A stretch of 64,000 bases of DNA from Cupriavidus basilensis OR16 (GTDB lineage Bacteria > Pseudomonadota > Gammaproteobacteria > Burkholderiales > Burkholderiaceae), in contig NZ_AHJE01000007.1 in assembly GCF_000243095.1 (NCBI RefSeq), forward strand, positions 26,515-90,514, in the 5' to 3' direction. The position numbers and the translations under genes are program-made. The notes below the pieces were generated by a model. That model had not been told where the DNA came from and made no database searches. It saw only the letters and a list, made by a program, of their open reading frames with translations. Shown in pieces: positions 52,993 through 64,000 of the stretch (position 1 is its first letter; every line of letters starts with the position of its first letter).

Positions 52993-53724
52993 CTAGTACT
53001 TTCGCCCGACGTGGAGTGCCACCACTCCTGCGGTCAGGTTGAAGTATTCGACATTCTCCAGGCCCGCATGTTCCATAAGACGTACAAGTGAAGCCTGGTC
53101 TGGATGCATTCTGATCGATTCAGCCAGATAGCGATAGCTATCGGAATCCTGTACCACCCGCTGCCCCAGCCACGGCAGGAACTTCAGGGAGTACATGTCA
53201 TAGGCCTTTTCCAGCGGCTTCCACACCTTGGAGAACTCCAGCACCATGACCTTGCCACCCGGCTTGATCACCCGGCGCATCTCGGACAACGCCACATCCT
53301 TGTGCGTCATGTTGCGCAGCCCGAAAGAGACGGTGACCAGGTCGAAGTGGTTGTCCGGGAACGGAATCCGCTCCGCGTCACAGAGGCAGGTGGGGGTGAC
53401 GATGCCTTTATTCAACAAGCGATCGCGGCCAACCCGGAGCATCGACTCGTTGATGTCGGTCAGCCAGACCTCGCCGGTGGGCCCCGCCTGGCGTGCGAAG
53501 GCCTTGGCCAGGTCGCCGGTGCCGCCAGCGATGTCGAGCACCTTGAAGCCGGGCCGCACACCGGCCTGGGCGATGGTGAACATCTTCCACAGCCGGTGCA
53601 TGCCGCCCGACATCAGGTCGTTCATGACGTCGTACTTGTTGGCCACCGAATGGAAGACTTCGGCCACCTTGCCGGCCTTCTCTTCTTCCTTGACCTTCTC
53701 GAACCCGAAGTGGGTTTCGCTCAT
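52993..53724 (-). CDS. ubiE: ubiquinone/menaquinone C-methyltransferase UbiE
   Basis: A 243-residue SAM methyltransferase for the C2 methylation of the demethoxyubiquinol ring. Diagnostic motifs are [13 protein letters not shown] [20 protein letters not shown] at the start, [20 protein letters not shown] (SAM motif I) near residue 66, [20 protein letters not shown], and [20 protein letters not shown]. Length is normal. It leads the ubi region, with the DUF971 gene upstream in the same direction. Confidence 0.96.
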   Translation of the reverse strand: MSETHFGFEKVKEEEKAGKVAEVFHSVANKYDVMNDLMSGGMHRLWKMFTIAQAGVRPGFKVLDIAGGTGDLAKAFARQAGPTGEVWLTDINESMLRVGRDRLLNKGIVTPTCLCDAERIPFPDNHFDLVTVSFGLRNMTHKDVALSEMRRVIKPGGKVMVLEFSKVWKPLEKAYDMYSLKFLPWLGQRVVQDSDSYRYLAESIRMHPDQASLVRLMEHAGLENVEYFNLTAGVVALHVGRKY

Positions 53725-53768
53725 GACTCGCTCCAGAATTCAGTAATGGCCCGCGGGGGCACGCAATC

Positions 53769-54182
53769 TCAATGGTTGCCGCAGGCATGGCCGCCGGGGG
53801 CCACCATGGGGGTGTCGCGATCGACGCCGGCCGCTTCCAGCCGCTGCAGGTAGGACTGCCAGATGGCGTCCTGCTGGGCGCCCAGGCGGTACAGCAGTTC
53901 CCAGGAATAGATGCCGGTATCGTGACCATCGGAAAAACGGATCAGGATGGCGTAGTTGCCGACCGGCTCCACCGCGGCGATGGTGACCTCGCGCTTGCCG
54001 GTCTGCAGCACTTCCTGGCCCGGGCCGTGGCCCTGCACTTCGGCCGAGGGTGAGTTCACCCTCAGGTATTCGAACGGCAGCCGGAAGGCGGATCCGTTGT
54101 CAAAACCCACCTCCAGCACACGCGACTGGGTGTGCACGGTAAGGGCGGTGGGATGGGGAGTATCTTTTTCGAGGCCTGCCAT
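53769..54182 (-). CDS. DUF971 domain protein (gamma-butyrobetaine hydroxylase-like N-terminal)
   Basis: A 137-residue protein of the DUF971 (GBBH-like N-terminal) family: LTVHTQSRVLEVGFDNGSAF, LPFEYLRVNSPSAE and RFSDGHDTGIYSWELLYRLG are conserved. Eukaryotic relatives bind zinc or serve as a dioxygenase entrance domain; the stand-alone bacterial form may serve Fe-S or quinone metabolism and often lies next to ubiE, as here (44 bases). Start at ATG 54182. The His in the C-terminal HACGNH could bind metal. Confidence 0.9.
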   Translation of the reverse strand: MAGLEKDTPHPTALTVHTQSRVLEVGFDNGSAFRLPFEYLRVNSPSAEVQGHGPGQEVLQTGKREVTIAAVEPVGNYAILIRFSDGHDTGIYSWELLYRLGAQQDAIWQSYLQRLEAAGVDRDTPMVAPGGHACGNH

Positions 54183-54234
54183 GATGGGTGGCGTGCGGCT
54201 GTGGGCGAGCCGCAAGTTGCGGCCACACCGGCCT

Positions 54235-56118
54235 TTACGCTTCGTGTACGACCCGATAGCTTACCGCAGCCGCCTCGCCTTGCCCATCTCGGTCCGCCTC
54301 CCAGTGCGCTCCGTGTGCTGCCACATACTGCAGGCGGCGGCCGTGGAACGCGGCCACGGTGCTGCGATGGGCGATGCTGATGATGGCCGCGCCGGGCAGG
54401 GATTCCACCATCAGGCGGTACATCGCGCTTTCGGTTTCCTCGTCGAGCGCGCTGGTGGCCTCATCCAGGAACAGGTAATCGGGCTTTTGCAGCAGCGCGC
54501 GCGCAAAGGCCAGGCGTTGCTGCTCGCCCGGCGACAGCCGCAGCGACCAGTTATCGAACACGTCGAGCTGCTCGGTCAGGGCGCCGAGCCGGGCTTCGCG
54601 CAGCACCTTCTGCAAGGCTTCGCTGCTATGCACGGTGCCGGCGTCGGGATAAGCCAGCGCATCGGCCAGCGAGCCGATCGGCAGGTAGCTGCGCTGCGGC
54701 AGGAACAGCATGCGAGCCGCTCCCGGCATGGCTACCGTGCCGCTGCCATAAGGCCAGATACCAGCCAGCGCGCGGAACAGCACGCTCTTGCCGCAGCCGG
54801 AGGGGCCACTGACCAGCCAGCGCTCGCCAGGCGCGATCTGCAGCGAGAACGGCGCCACCAGCGGCCGTTGCTGGATCTCCCCACCGTTGCCGGTGCGCAC
54901 CGGCAACGCCAGCGCGAGGGTGTCGATGCGGATGCCGTCGTTGTCCGTGCCGGCGCCGGCCTCGGCCTTGACCACCTCGATGTCGCGCACGCCGGTGTGC
55001 TCCTGGTCCTGGCGCTCGGCCACGCGGATGGCGTCGCGGAAATCGATCAGCCGGTTGGCCGCGGCCTTCCAGCCGACCAGCGTGGCGTAGCTGTCGACAA
55101 ACCAGGACAGCGCGCCCTGCACCTGGCCAAAGGCCGAGCTCATCTGCATCAGCCCGCCCAGCGTCATCTTGCCGGCGAAGTAGCGCGGCGCGGCGACGAT
55201 CAGCGGGAAAATGATGGCGAACTGGCCATAGCCGGAATTGACGAAGGTCAGCCGCCGCGTATACCGCATCAGCTGGTTCCAGTTGGCGCGGATGCGGTCG
55301 AAGCGCGAGCGCAGGCCGGCTTCTTCGGTAGGCTCGCCGCGGTACAGCGCCACCGGCTCGCTGTTCTCGCGCAGGCGCACCAGCGTGAAACGGAAATCCG
55401 CCTCGTACTGCTCTTGCTGGAAGTTCAAGCCAATCAGTGGCCGGCCCACCAGGTGGGCAATCAGCGAGCCGATCAGCGCATAGCCCACGGCGAACCACAC
55501 CATATAGCCGGGGATCGTGACCTGGCTGCCGCCCAGCATGAAGCTGATCGGCCCGGACACCGCCCACAGGATGCCGACGAACGACAGCAGGGTCACCACC
55601 GAGTTGAGCAGCCCGAGCGAGAGCGACAGCGCGCCGTCGGTGAAGGAGCGCAAGTCGTCCGCCAGCCGCTGGTCGGGGTTGTCGGTGGCGCGCGTCTGCT
55701 CGATGCGGTAATACGCCTGGTGGCTGAGCCAGTGCTCCATGAAGCGTCCCGTCATCCAGGTACGCCAGCGCATCTGCAGCATCATGGTGTAGTACTGCCG
55801 GGAAATCGCCGCCACGATAAAGAAACCGGCGATCCAGGAAAAGCGGATCAGCAGCGCCTTGAAGGAGACGTAGTCATGCTGCTCCAGCGCGTTGTAGAAC
55901 ACGCGGTTCCACTCGTTGAGCAGCACGTTGATATAGACGATGCCCAGATTGAGCGCGACCACGAAGCCTAGCAGCCCGAGGCCAGCCTTGCGGTCCTCGG
56001 ATTTCCAGTAAGGCTTGATCAGGTCCCACGTCTCGGCCACCCGCAGGCGGCTCTGGATCTTGAGGGCACGGGCCGGCACGGCAGGGCCCGGAACGGTAAC
56101 GGAAGTCGGTGTGGACAT
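54235..56118 (-). CDS. ABC transporter of the SbmA/BacA-like (ABCD) family
   Basis: A 627-residue half-transporter with fused domains. The membrane part begins WDLIKPYWKSEDRKAGLGLL and contains LLNEWNRVFYNALEQHDYVS, the hallmark of the SbmA/BacA group, which transports vitamin B12, peptides or fatty acyl chains. Helices continue to residue about 330. The ATPase has Walker A LVSGPSGCGKSVLFRALAGI, signature LSPGEQQRLAFARAL, Walker [15 protein letters not shown] and AHRSTV. Start at ATG 56118. The substrate is unknown, and it stands between DUF971 and HIT genes. Confidence 0.92.
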   Translation of the reverse strand: MSTPTSVTVPGPAVPARALKIQSRLRVAETWDLIKPYWKSEDRKAGLGLLGFVVALNLGIVYINVLLNEWNRVFYNALEQHDYVSFKALLIRFSWIAGFFIVAAISRQYYTMMLQMRWRTWMTGRFMEHWLSHQAYYRIEQTRATDNPDQRLADDLRSFTDGALSLSLGLLNSVVTLLSFVGILWAVSGPISFMLGGSQVTIPGYMVWFAVGYALIGSLIAHLVGRPLIGLNFQQEQYEADFRFTLVRLRENSEPVALYRGEPTEEAGLRSRFDRIRANWNQLMRYTRRLTFVNSGYGQFAIIFPLIVAAPRYFAGKMTLGGLMQMSSAFGQVQGALSWFVDSYATLVGWKAAANRLIDFRDAIRVAERQDQEHTGVRDIEVVKAEAGAGTDNDGIRIDTLALALPVRTGNGGEIQQRPLVAPFSLQIAPGERWLVSGPSGCGKSVLFRALAGIWPYGSGTVAMPGAARMLFLPQRSYLPIGSLADALAYPDAGTVHSSEALQKVLREARLGALTEQLDVFDNWSLRLSPGEQQRLAFARALLQKPDYLFLDEATSALDEETESAMYRLMVESLPGAAIISIAHRSTVAAFHGRRLQYVAAHGAHWEADRDGQGEAAAVSYRVVHEA

Positions 56119-56257
56119 GGCACCTTTCGCGCGGGCGGGCCATGGCTGATCCACCGGCCCCCGCTCTTGTTGGAGTAAAGACAACGGGTGTTAGAAGACG
56201 GCGCTGCCCGACTGGTTCCGGGAACTCCAAAAAACCGGCAGCAATCCGCGCCTTGGG

Positions 56258-56692
56258 TCAGCGTACTTCGTCCAGTTTTGCCAGGGCCGCACGCAGTGCC
56301 GGCAGGCGCTGCGCAAGGCCAGCCAGGCGCGCGGCGTCGGGCTCGCGCTGCGGGGCCGCCCAGACGGCTTCGGGAAAATGCGTGTCCCAGCGATAGCGTG
56401 GAATGATATGCCAGTGCAGGTGCGGCACCATATTGCCGAAGGCGGCAAGGTTGACCTTGTCGGGCGACATGGTCGCGCGCACCGCGCGCTCCACGCGCGC
56501 CACCAGGCGCATCAGCCAGGCCTGGTCGTCCTCGCAGAGGTCGGTCTGCTCAGCCACGTGGCCGTTCCAGACCACCCGGCAAAATCCCGGAAAGCGCTCG
56601 TGCTCGACCAGGATGACGCGGGCGCGCTCGCCGCGCCAGGCCAGTTCCCCGCCGTCGGTCTCGCACAGGGGGCAGTTGGGGACGAGGTTCAC
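56258..56692 (-). CDS. HIT family protein
   Basis: A 144-residue histidine-triad hydrolase acting on nucleotide conjugates. The triad is in VPHLHWHIIPRYRWDTHFPE. An N-terminal CPLCETDGGELAW resembles the zinc-binding start of this branch. GTG 56692 is the start. It follows the big oxidoreductase gene by 52 bases in the same direction and may be co-transcribed. Confidence 0.93.
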   Translation of the reverse strand: MNLVPNCPLCETDGGELAWRGERARVILVEHERFPGFCRVVWNGHVAEQTDLCEDDQAWLMRLVARVERAVRATMSPDKVNLAAFGNMVPHLHWHIIPRYRWDTHFPEAVWAAPQREPDAARLAGLAQRLPALRAALAKLDEVR

Positions 56693-56744
56693 GCGCGGAC
56701 TCCTGGCGCATCAACCCACTGTCCAGGATTAGCTCCGCTCGGCA

Positions 56745-59700
56745 TCACACCAGCACCCGCTCGATGCCGCCCGAGTTGGCCTTGGCCACGTAGTCCGGCA
56801 TCCAGTTCTCGCCCAGCAGGTGCTTGGCCATTTCCACCACGATGTAGTCCGCGGTGACCGTGGCGTCTTCCTTGTAGCGCGACAGGCCCTGCAGGCAGGA
56901 CGGGCAGCTGGTCAGGATCTTGACGTCGCCGACGAAACCGTCGGTGCGCAGCTTGTCCGCGCCCTTGGTCATCTCCTCTTCCTTGCGGAAGCGGATCTGG
57001 GTGGAGACATCCGGGCGCGACACCGCCAGGGTGCCGGACTCGCCGCAGCAACGCTCGTTCTTCTCGATCTTGCCGCCGCCCTCGTTGCCGCCCATCAGCT
57101 CGTTGACGAGCTTGGTCGGGTCCATGGTCTTGATCGGGGTGTGGCAGGGGTCGTGGTACATGTAGCGCGTACCGGTCACGCCCTCCAGCTTGACGCCCTT
57201 CTCCAGCAGGTACTCGTGGATGTCGATGATGCGGCAGCCCGGGAAGATCTTGTCGAATTCATACCCGGCCAGCTGGTCGTAGCAGGTGCCGCAGCTCACC
57301 ACCACGGTCTTGATATCGAGGTAGTTGAGCGTGTTGGCGACCCGGTGGAACAGCACCCGGTTGTCGGTGACCATCTTCTCGGCCTTGTCGAACTGGCCGT
57401 TGCCGCGCTGCGGATAGCCGCAGCACAGGTAGCCCGGCGGCAGCACGGTCTGCACGCCCACATGCCACAGCATGGCCTGCGTGGCGAGGCCCACCTGCGA
57501 GAACAGCCGCTCCGAGCCGCAGCCCGGGAAGTAGAACACCGCCTCGGTCTCGGGCGAGGTCCGCTTCGGGTCGCGGATGATCGGCACGATCTCGTTGTCT
57601 TCGATGTCGAGCAGCGCGCGCGCGGTCTTCTTGGGCAGGTTGCCCGGCATCTTCTTGTTGATGAAGTGGATCACCTGCTCTTGCACCGGCGCACGGCCCA
57701 CCGTGGCGGGCGGGTGCGCGGTCTGCTTCCTGGCGAACTTCTTGAGTACGTCGTTGCCCAGGCGCTGCGCCTTGTAGCCCCAGTCGATCATGACCTTGCG
57801 GGTCATGTTGATGGTCTGCGGGTTGGTGGCGTTGAGGAAGAACATCGATGCGGCGGTGCCGGGATTGAACTTCTTCTGGCCCATCTTGCGCAGCAGGTTG
57901 CGCATGTTCATCGACACGTCGCCGAAGTCGATCTTGACCGGGCACGGCGTCACGCACTTGTGGCAGACCGTGCAGTGGTCGGCCACGTCGGAGAACTCGT
58001 CCCAATGCTTGATCGAGATGCCGCGGCGGGTCTGCTCCTCGTAAAGGAAGGCTTCGACCAGCAACGAGGTCGCCAGGATCTTGTTGCGCGGGCTGTACAG
58101 CAGGTTGGCGCGCGGCACGTGGGTGGCGCACACCGGCTTGCACTTGCCGCAGCGCAGGCAGTCCTTGACGCTGTCGGCAATGGCGCCGATATCGCTCTGC
58201 TGCATGATGATGGACTCATGCCCCATCAGCCCGAACGACGGCGTATAGGCGTTGCGCAGGTCGGCGCCGGGCAACAGCTTGCCCTTGTTGAAGCGGCCCT
58301 GCGGGTCCACGCGCTGCTTGTACTCGCGGAATTCGCCGATCTCGTCCTCGGTCAGGAACTCCAGCTTGGTGATGCCGATGCCGTGCTCGCCCGAGATCAC
58401 GCCGTCGAGCGAGCGTGCCAGCGCCATGATGCGGGCCACCGCGCGGTGGGCGTCCTGCAGCATGTCGTAGTCGTCGGAGTTGACCGGGAGATTGGTGTGC
58501 ACGTTGCCGTCGCCGGCGTGCATGTGCAGCGCCACGAAGACGCGGCCGCGCAGCACCTGCTTGTGGATCTTCTGCGCTTCGTCCAGGATGGGCTTGAACT
58601 CGCCGCCGTTGAAGATATTGCGCAGCTCGGCACGCACTTCGTTCTTCCAGGACACGCGGATGGTGCGGTCCTGCAGCAGGTGGAACACGGTCGCGTCCGG
58701 CTGCTGCTCGAGGCGCGCCTCGAAGGCCTGGCCGAGCAGGCCCAGGCCATGGCCGATCAGCGACGCGCGCGCGGTGGCCAGCGGCGTGTCGAGATGGTTC
58801 TGCAGGTAGGTCCAGCGCGAGCGGATCTCGCGCAGCAGCTGCAGCGCGTGCTGCACGCGGTCTTCCAGCAGCTCGGCGCTGGGAATCTCGTTGGCGTCGT
58901 CGCTGCGGCCCAGCGGCAGGTTGCCGCGCGCGAAGAAGGCTTCCAGCGCGTCGGTCAGCTGGAGCTTGTTCTTGATCGACAGCTCGATATTGATGCGCTC
59001 GATGCCATCGGTGTACTCGCCCATGCGCGGCAGCGGGATCACCACGTCTTCATTGATCTTGAAGGCGTTGGTGTGCTTGGCGATGGCGGCGGTGCGCGAG
59101 CGGTCCAGCCAGAACTTCTTGCGGGCCTCCGGGCTGACCGCGACGAAGCCTTCGCCGCTCTTGCCGTTGGCCATGCGGATGACTTCCGAGGTGGCGCGGG
59201 CGACCGCGTCCTGGTCGTCGCCGACGATGTCGCCGATCAGCACCATCTTCGGGAAGGCGTTGCGCTTGCTCTTGGTGGCATAGCCCACCGCGCGCAGGTA
59301 GCGCTCGTCCAGGTGCTCCAGGCCAGCCAGGATGGCGCCGCCGGGGGTGCGCGATTCGGCGTCGAGGTAATCCTTGATTTCCACGATGCTCGGAATGGCG
59401 TCGCGCGCCTGGCCGAAGAACTCCAGGCAGACCGTGCGCACATGCGCCGGCATGCGGTGCAGGATCCAGCGCGCGCTGGTGATGATGCCGTCGCAGCCTT
59501 CCTTCTGGATGCCGGGCAGGCCCGCCAGGAACTTGTCGGTGACGTCCTTGCCCAGGCCTTCCTTGCGGAACTTGCGCCCTTCGATGGCAAGGGTTTCCGT
59601 GCGCAGCGGCTTTTCGCCGGGCGCGCGGTTGCCGTCCGACCACTTCAGCTCGAAGGTGGCAACCGCCACGTCGTGGATCTTGCCCAGGTTGTGGTCCAGG

Positions 59701-60719
59701 CGGGTGACTTCCAGCCAGTTGCCTTCCGGATCCACCATGCGCCACCAGGCCAGGTTGTCCAGCGCGGTGCCCCACAGCACGGCCTTCTTGCCGCCGGCGT
59801 TCATGGCCACGTTGCCGCCAATGCAGGAGGCATCGATCGAGGTCGGGTCGACCGCGAACACCAGCCCTGCCTTGTCCGCCGCATCCGCCACGCGGCGGGT
59901 CACCACGCCAGCGCCGGAGAAGATGGTGCCGACCTTGTGCGACACGCCCGGCAGGTCGGTCTGCTCGACCGGCCCGAGTTGTTCCAGCTTCTCGGTGTTG
60001 ATGACCGCGCTCATCGGCGTCAGCGGCACGGCGCCGCCGGTATAACCGGTGCCGCCTCCGCGCGGGATGATGGTCAGGCCCAGCTCGAAGCAGCCCTTGA
60101 CCATGCCGGCGATCTCTTCCTCGGTGTCCGGAGTGAGGACCACGAACGGATATTCCACGCGCCAGTCGGTCGCGTCGGTCACGTGCGAGACGCGGGACAG
60201 GCCGTCGAACTTGATGTTGTCTTTCTGCGTGACGCGGCCGAGCACGCGCTGGGTGCGCTTGCGCAGGTCATAGGCGTCGGCAAACTCCTGCTTGAAGTCC
60301 TCGATGGCCTGCTTGGCGAAGCTGACCAGCTGCTCGACCCGGTGCGAGCGGTCCTCGGCGGCCGGCTCGGCGTGCTCCGCACGGTCGGCGGCGCGGCGCT
60401 TTTCAACCTCGGAGAGCCGGTGATGAAGTGCCGTAACCAGCATCTGGCGGCGCTTGGGGTTCTCCAGCAGGTCGTCCTGCAGGTAAGGATTGCGGCGTAC
60501 CACCCAGATATCGCCCAGCACTTCATACAGCATGCGGGCGGAGCGGCCGGTGCGGCGTTCGCCGCGCAGCTCCGCCAGGATACGCCAGGCTTCTTCGCCT
60601 AGCAGCCGGATGACAATCTCGCGATCCGAGAATGACGTGTAGTTATAAGGGATCTCTCGCAGGCGCGCGGGGGCATCCTGCACGGCGAGTTTGGCATCGA
60701 GCACGAGTGGGGCGTTCAT
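56745..60719 (-). CDS. fused FAD-linked oxidase / Fe-S oxidoreductase (GlcD-GlcF type, DUF3683)
   Basis: A 1,324-residue protein. The DUF3683 start ([20 protein letters not shown]) is followed by the FAD_binding_4 domain ([17 protein letters not shown] near residue 216) and FAD-linked oxidase C-terminal parts ([20 protein letters not shown] near 735). Two 4Fe-4S clusters are next: [16 protein letters not shown] near 868 and [19 protein letters not shown] near 926. Two CCG domains end it ([32 protein letters not shown]). It probably oxidises a 2-hydroxyacid, glycolate or D-lactate-like, to the quinone pool. The fusion of both subunits is usual in Cupriavidus. Substrate is inferred from family only. 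Confidence 0.94.
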   Translation of the reverse strand: MNAPLVLDAKLAVQDAPARLREIPYNYTSFSDREIVIRLLGEEAWRILAELRGERRTGRSARMLYEVLGDIWVVRRNPYLQDDLLENPKRRQMLVTALHHRLSEVEKRRAADRAEHAEPAAEDRSHRVEQLVSFAKQAIEDFKQEFADAYDLRKRTQRVLGRVTQKDNIKFDGLSRVSHVTDATDWRVEYPFVVLTPDTEEEIAGMVKGCFELGLTIIPRGGGTGYTGGAVPLTPMSAVINTEKLEQLGPVEQTDLPGVSHKVGTIFSGAGVVTRRVADAADKAGLVFAVDPTSIDASCIGGNVAMNAGGKKAVLWGTALDNLAWWRMVDPEGNWLEVTRLDHNLGKIHDVAVATFELKWSDGNRAPGEKPLRTETLAIEGRKFRKEGLGKDVTDKFLAGLPGIQKEGCDGIITSARWILHRMPAHVRTVCLEFFGQARDAIPSIVEIKDYLDAESRTPGGAILAGLEHLDERYLRAVGYATKSKRNAFPKMVLIGDIVGDDQDAVARATSEVIRMANGKSGEGFVAVSPEARKKFWLDRSRTAAIAKHTNAFKINEDVVIPLPRMGEYTDGIERINIELSIKNKLQLTDALEAFFARGNLPLGRSDDANEIPSAELLEDRVQHALQLLREIRSRWTYLQNHLDTPLATARASLIGHGLGLLGQAFEARLEQQPDATVFHLLQDRTIRVSWKNEVRAELRNIFNGGEFKPILDEAQKIHKQVLRGRVFVALHMHAGDGNVHTNLPVNSDDYDMLQDAHRAVARIMALARSLDGVISGEHGIGITKLEFLTEDEIGEFREYKQRVDPQGRFNKGKLLPGADLRNAYTPSFGLMGHESIIMQQSDIGAIADSVKDCLRCGKCKPVCATHVPRANLLYSPRNKILATSLLVEAFLYEEQTRRGISIKHWDEFSDVADHCTVCHKCVTPCPVKIDFGDVSMNMRNLLRKMGQKKFNPGTAASMFFLNATNPQTINMTRKVMIDWGYKAQRLGNDVLKKFARKQTAHPPATVGRAPVQEQVIHFINKKMPGNLPKKTARALLDIEDNEIVPIIRDPKRTSPETEAVFYFPGCGSERLFSQVGLATQAMLWHVGVQTVLPPGYLCCGYPQRGNGQFDKAEKMVTDNRVLFHRVANTLNYLDIKTVVVSCGTCYDQLAGYEFDKIFPGCRIIDIHEYLLEKGVKLEGVTGTRYMYHDPCHTPIKTMDPTKLVNELMGGNEGGGKIEKNERCCGESGTLAVSRPDVSTQIRFRKEEEMTKGADKLRTDGFVGDVKILTSCPSCLQGLSRYKEDATVTADYIVVEMAKHLLGENWMPDYVAKANSGGIERVLV

Positions 60720-60877
60720 GGGGAGGGGACCGCTTCCTGTAGCGCACGGGGACGGTGCGCCGGATCGTCTTTAAAGGGCAATTGTACTTCAAGGCCTGGT
60801 TTCGCCGCACCGCAACATGGCAGAACCTTGCTTGGGCAAGGGTTGCTTTACCCCTGTCGTGGCGCCGGAGCCGCTGG

Positions 60878-61456
60878 CTAGAACAGACTCTTGAGGCTGG
60901 TAGCGATGCCGTGCCAGAAACTGTTCGGGATCCAGAGCAAGGCCATGGTCATGGCAAGGTAGCGCAGAAACTTGCCAATCGCCATGTAAACGAGGCTAGG
61001 CCAGAACGGTAGCCGGAGCCAGCCCGCCAAAGTGCACAAAGGATCACCAATGCCCGGCAGCCACGATACCAGCAGGGTCGGCGGCCCCAGGCGGCGCATC
61101 CAGCGGAAGTAACGCGCGTCCAGCGCCGGTTTGCGCGGCCGGCGGGGATGGCGGCGGTGCTCGGCATGCTCCTCCTCGTGCGCGCGCTGCTGGCGCCGCC
61201 GGCGAAAACGCACTAGTGCCAGCTTGGCCGCATAGCCCAGCCACCAGTCGATGGCGCCGCCAGCGGTATTGCCGAGCGTGGCCACGATGATGGCCGGCCA
61301 GAACAGATGCGGGTTGAGCTTGATATAGGCAAAGACGGCCGGCTCGGAGCCCAGGGGCAGCAAGGTAGCGGACACCAGGCTGACCACGAAGATGGCCGGC
61401 AGCCCCACTTTGGGCAGGGCAGCGGTTTCGAACAACCAGTCGATGAAGCCTTCCAT
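60878..61456 (-). CDS. YqaA family (VTT/DedA-like) membrane protein
   Basis: A 192-residue inner-membrane protein of the YqaA branch of the DedA superfamily. MEGFIDWLFETAALPKVGLP starts it, with membrane stretches near residues 18-35, 50-70 and 120-165, and the re-entrant-loop motif GNTAGGAIDWWLGY plus SWLPGIGDPLCTLAGWLRL. An Arg/His-rich loop in the middle (RRRRQQRAHEEEHAEHRRH) is unusual in its charge. Family members affect membrane homeostasis as lipid scramblases or transporters. Start ATG 61456. Confidence 0.92.
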   Translation of the reverse strand: MEGFIDWLFETAALPKVGLPAIFVVSLVSATLLPLGSEPAVFAYIKLNPHLFWPAIIVATLGNTAGGAIDWWLGYAAKLALVRFRRRRQQRAHEEEHAEHRRHPRRPRKPALDARYFRWMRRLGPPTLLVSWLPGIGDPLCTLAGWLRLPFWPSLVYMAIGKFLRYLAMTMALLWIPNSFWHGIATSLKSLF

Positions 61457-61822
61457 ATGGACAATGTTGGTGCCGGTGCGGCGGCGCCTTGATGTAGCGA
61501 TCGGACGGCGGGCCATTCTAGCAGCGCCGCGCAGCGCGCCGGCGCCGGAGGCCGTCCGCCGCCCTGGCTGCATCAGGTGGCGAAGGGGCAACCCGCATGG
61601 CATGCGCCGGCGATTTGTGATTAACTGTTAGAGCCTGCCGCAGCCAAACGTTCGCGGCGCGGCGTCAGCTGGCGGCATTCAGCCTTACCGGCAGCACCGC
61701 AGTACCAACATCACGAAATAGCCGTACCCAGCAAACGGCAGTAACGCGTCGTGGCCAGTCCCGCGCAGCTTTTCGGGATTCAGGGATTGGTCGTGCACGT
61801 GTCCACCCACATGGAGACAAGC
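61457..61822. other. intergenic region upstream of the molybdenum hydroxylase genes
   Basis: 366 bases between divergent genes. GC-rich on the left, with TTGTGATTAACTGTTAGAG in the middle (about 61615-61633) as a possible AT-rich regulatory piece. No clear promoter or operator was resolved. Confidence 0.5.
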
Positions 61823-62305
61823 ATGGCGATTCCTATCCGCCTGACCGTCAACGGCCGCGCCGTCGATGCGCAGGTAGAACCCCACACCCTTCTCGTCCAG
61901 TTCCTGCGCGAACAACTCCGCCTGACCGGCACCCATGTCGGCTGCGACACCGCCCAGTGCGGGGCCTGCACCGTGCACATGGACGGCCGTGCGGTCAAGT
62001 CGTGCAACATGCTGGCGCTGCAGGCGGATGGCGCCAGCATCACCACCATCGAAGGACTCGCCCCGGAGGGCCAGCTCCACCCCATGCAGGAAGCCTTCCG
62101 CAACTGCCATGGCCTGCAGTGCGGCTTTTGCACGCCCGGCATGGTGATGAGCGCCGTCGCGCTGGTCAGGCAGCAGCCCAATGCCGACGCCACCGCCATC
62201 CGCGAGCAGCTCGAAGGCAACCTGTGCCGCTGTACCGGCTACCACAACATCGTGCGCGCGGTGCAGGAAGGCCAGTCCGCGATGCATGGCGTCAGCGCTG
62301 AATAA
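61823..62305 (+). CDS. (2Fe-2S)-binding small subunit of a CO-dehydrogenase-like molybdenum hydroxylase
   Basis: A 160-residue CoxS-type subunit that passes electrons from the molybdenum centre. The plant-type ferredoxin cluster is in [20 protein letters not shown] with a further Cys in SCNMLALQA; the second cluster is in [15 protein letters not shown] and [16 protein letters not shown] 61823 ([11 protein letters not shown]) is preceded by GGAG at 61813; an upstream METS start is possible. It starts 10 bases before the large-subunit gene in a cox-like operon. Confidence 0.95.
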   Translation: MAIPIRLTVNGRAVDAQVEPHTLLVQFLREQLRLTGTHVGCDTAQCGACTVHMDGRAVKSCNMLALQADGASITTIEGLAPEGQLHPMQEAFRNCHGLQCGFCTPGMVMSAVALVRQQPNADATAIREQLEGNLCRCTGYHNIVRAVQEGQSAMHGVSAE

Positions 62306-62315
62306 GGGGACCGCC

Positions 62316-64000
<1,685 letters not shown>

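Noticed and set aside
56820..60602. 1,260-codon open frame on the plus strand
   Set aside because: It is the antisense of the FAD/Fe-S oxidoreductase; high GC content keeps the antisense frame open. No family motifs.

Overview
The window is 64 kb of GC-rich, gene-dense bacterial chromosome. Gene content and order point to a betaproteobacterium of the Burkholderiaceae, most likely Cupriavidus or close to Ralstonia. The clues are anmK next to erpA, a bactofilin gene and rplM-rpsI; fmdB-like, DUF502 and aspS followed by nudB, an EEP-family gene and, nearby, clsB; a five-gene beta-oxidation operon under a TetR regulator; ubiE, Tim44-like, ubiJ and ubiB; a fused FAD/Fe-S oxidoreductase; and a beta-proteobacterial RNase P RNA. 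The genus is inferred from family knowledge, not from a search. I see no insertion sequence, prophage, CRISPR array, integron or plasmid function. This is ordinary chromosome with housekeeping and catabolic genes.

Layout. 1-6.8 kb: cell-wall recycling (M23 peptidase end, anmK), a LysR/dioxygenase divergent pair, erpA, bactofilin, rplM-rpsI, a candidate small RNA on the minus strand, and osmC. 6.8-12.4 kb: rnpB, DUF3025, pyrC, tartrate genes ttuD-ttuC, and a class II glutamine amidotransferase. 12.4-17 kb: glutamate/aspartate ABC importer gltIJKL and glutamate dehydrogenase. 17-25 kb: a HypT-like LysR, a thiol dioxygenase, an Lrp fragment, an inverted-repeat element, an NMT1-type ABC importer, an ATM1-type exporter and a thioesterase. 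25-28 kb: a Fur-box TonB siderophore receptor with a PiuC-like hydroxylase. 28-36.7 kb: fatty-acid beta-oxidation operon. 36.9-42.6 kb: clsB, mobB, SDR/LysR pair, EEP, nudB and an unknown membrane/coiled-coil protein. 42.8-47.5 kb: aspS, DUF502, fmdB-like and a sodium/solute symporter. 47.8-54.2 kb: a duplicated-repeat secreted protein, a methyltransferase, ubiquinone genes and Tim44-like. 54.2-64 kb: SbmA/BacA-like ABC protein, HIT protein, a 1,324-residue FAD/Fe-S oxidoreductase, YqaA-like protein and the start of a CO-dehydrogenase-like molybdenum hydroxylase operon.

The most striking property is the density of lesions. pyrC and the molybdenum hydroxylase large subunit are each broken by a perfect short tandem duplication (14 and 13 bp). 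Similar perfect duplications (9-15 bp units) lie at the anmK stop codon and in four other places. ttuD, the thiolase and the hydroxylase carry single-base indels in GGCC/GCCA-like contexts. gltL, the amidotransferase, the EEP gene, the Lrp gene and a DUF6776 gene have lost an end. Either this is a real, lesion-rich strain or the assembly has systematic local errors. The sequence alone cannot decide, but the pattern is specific enough to test.

The best candidates for undescribed biology are a minus-strand small RNA of about 170 nt with pyrimidine-rich anti-Shine-Dalgarno motifs (about 5890-6058), a 403-bp element bounded by 41-bp inverted repeats (19227-19629), and a perfect 28-bp palindrome next to the NMT1-type importer (22592-22619). 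None amounts to a convincing new multi-gene system.
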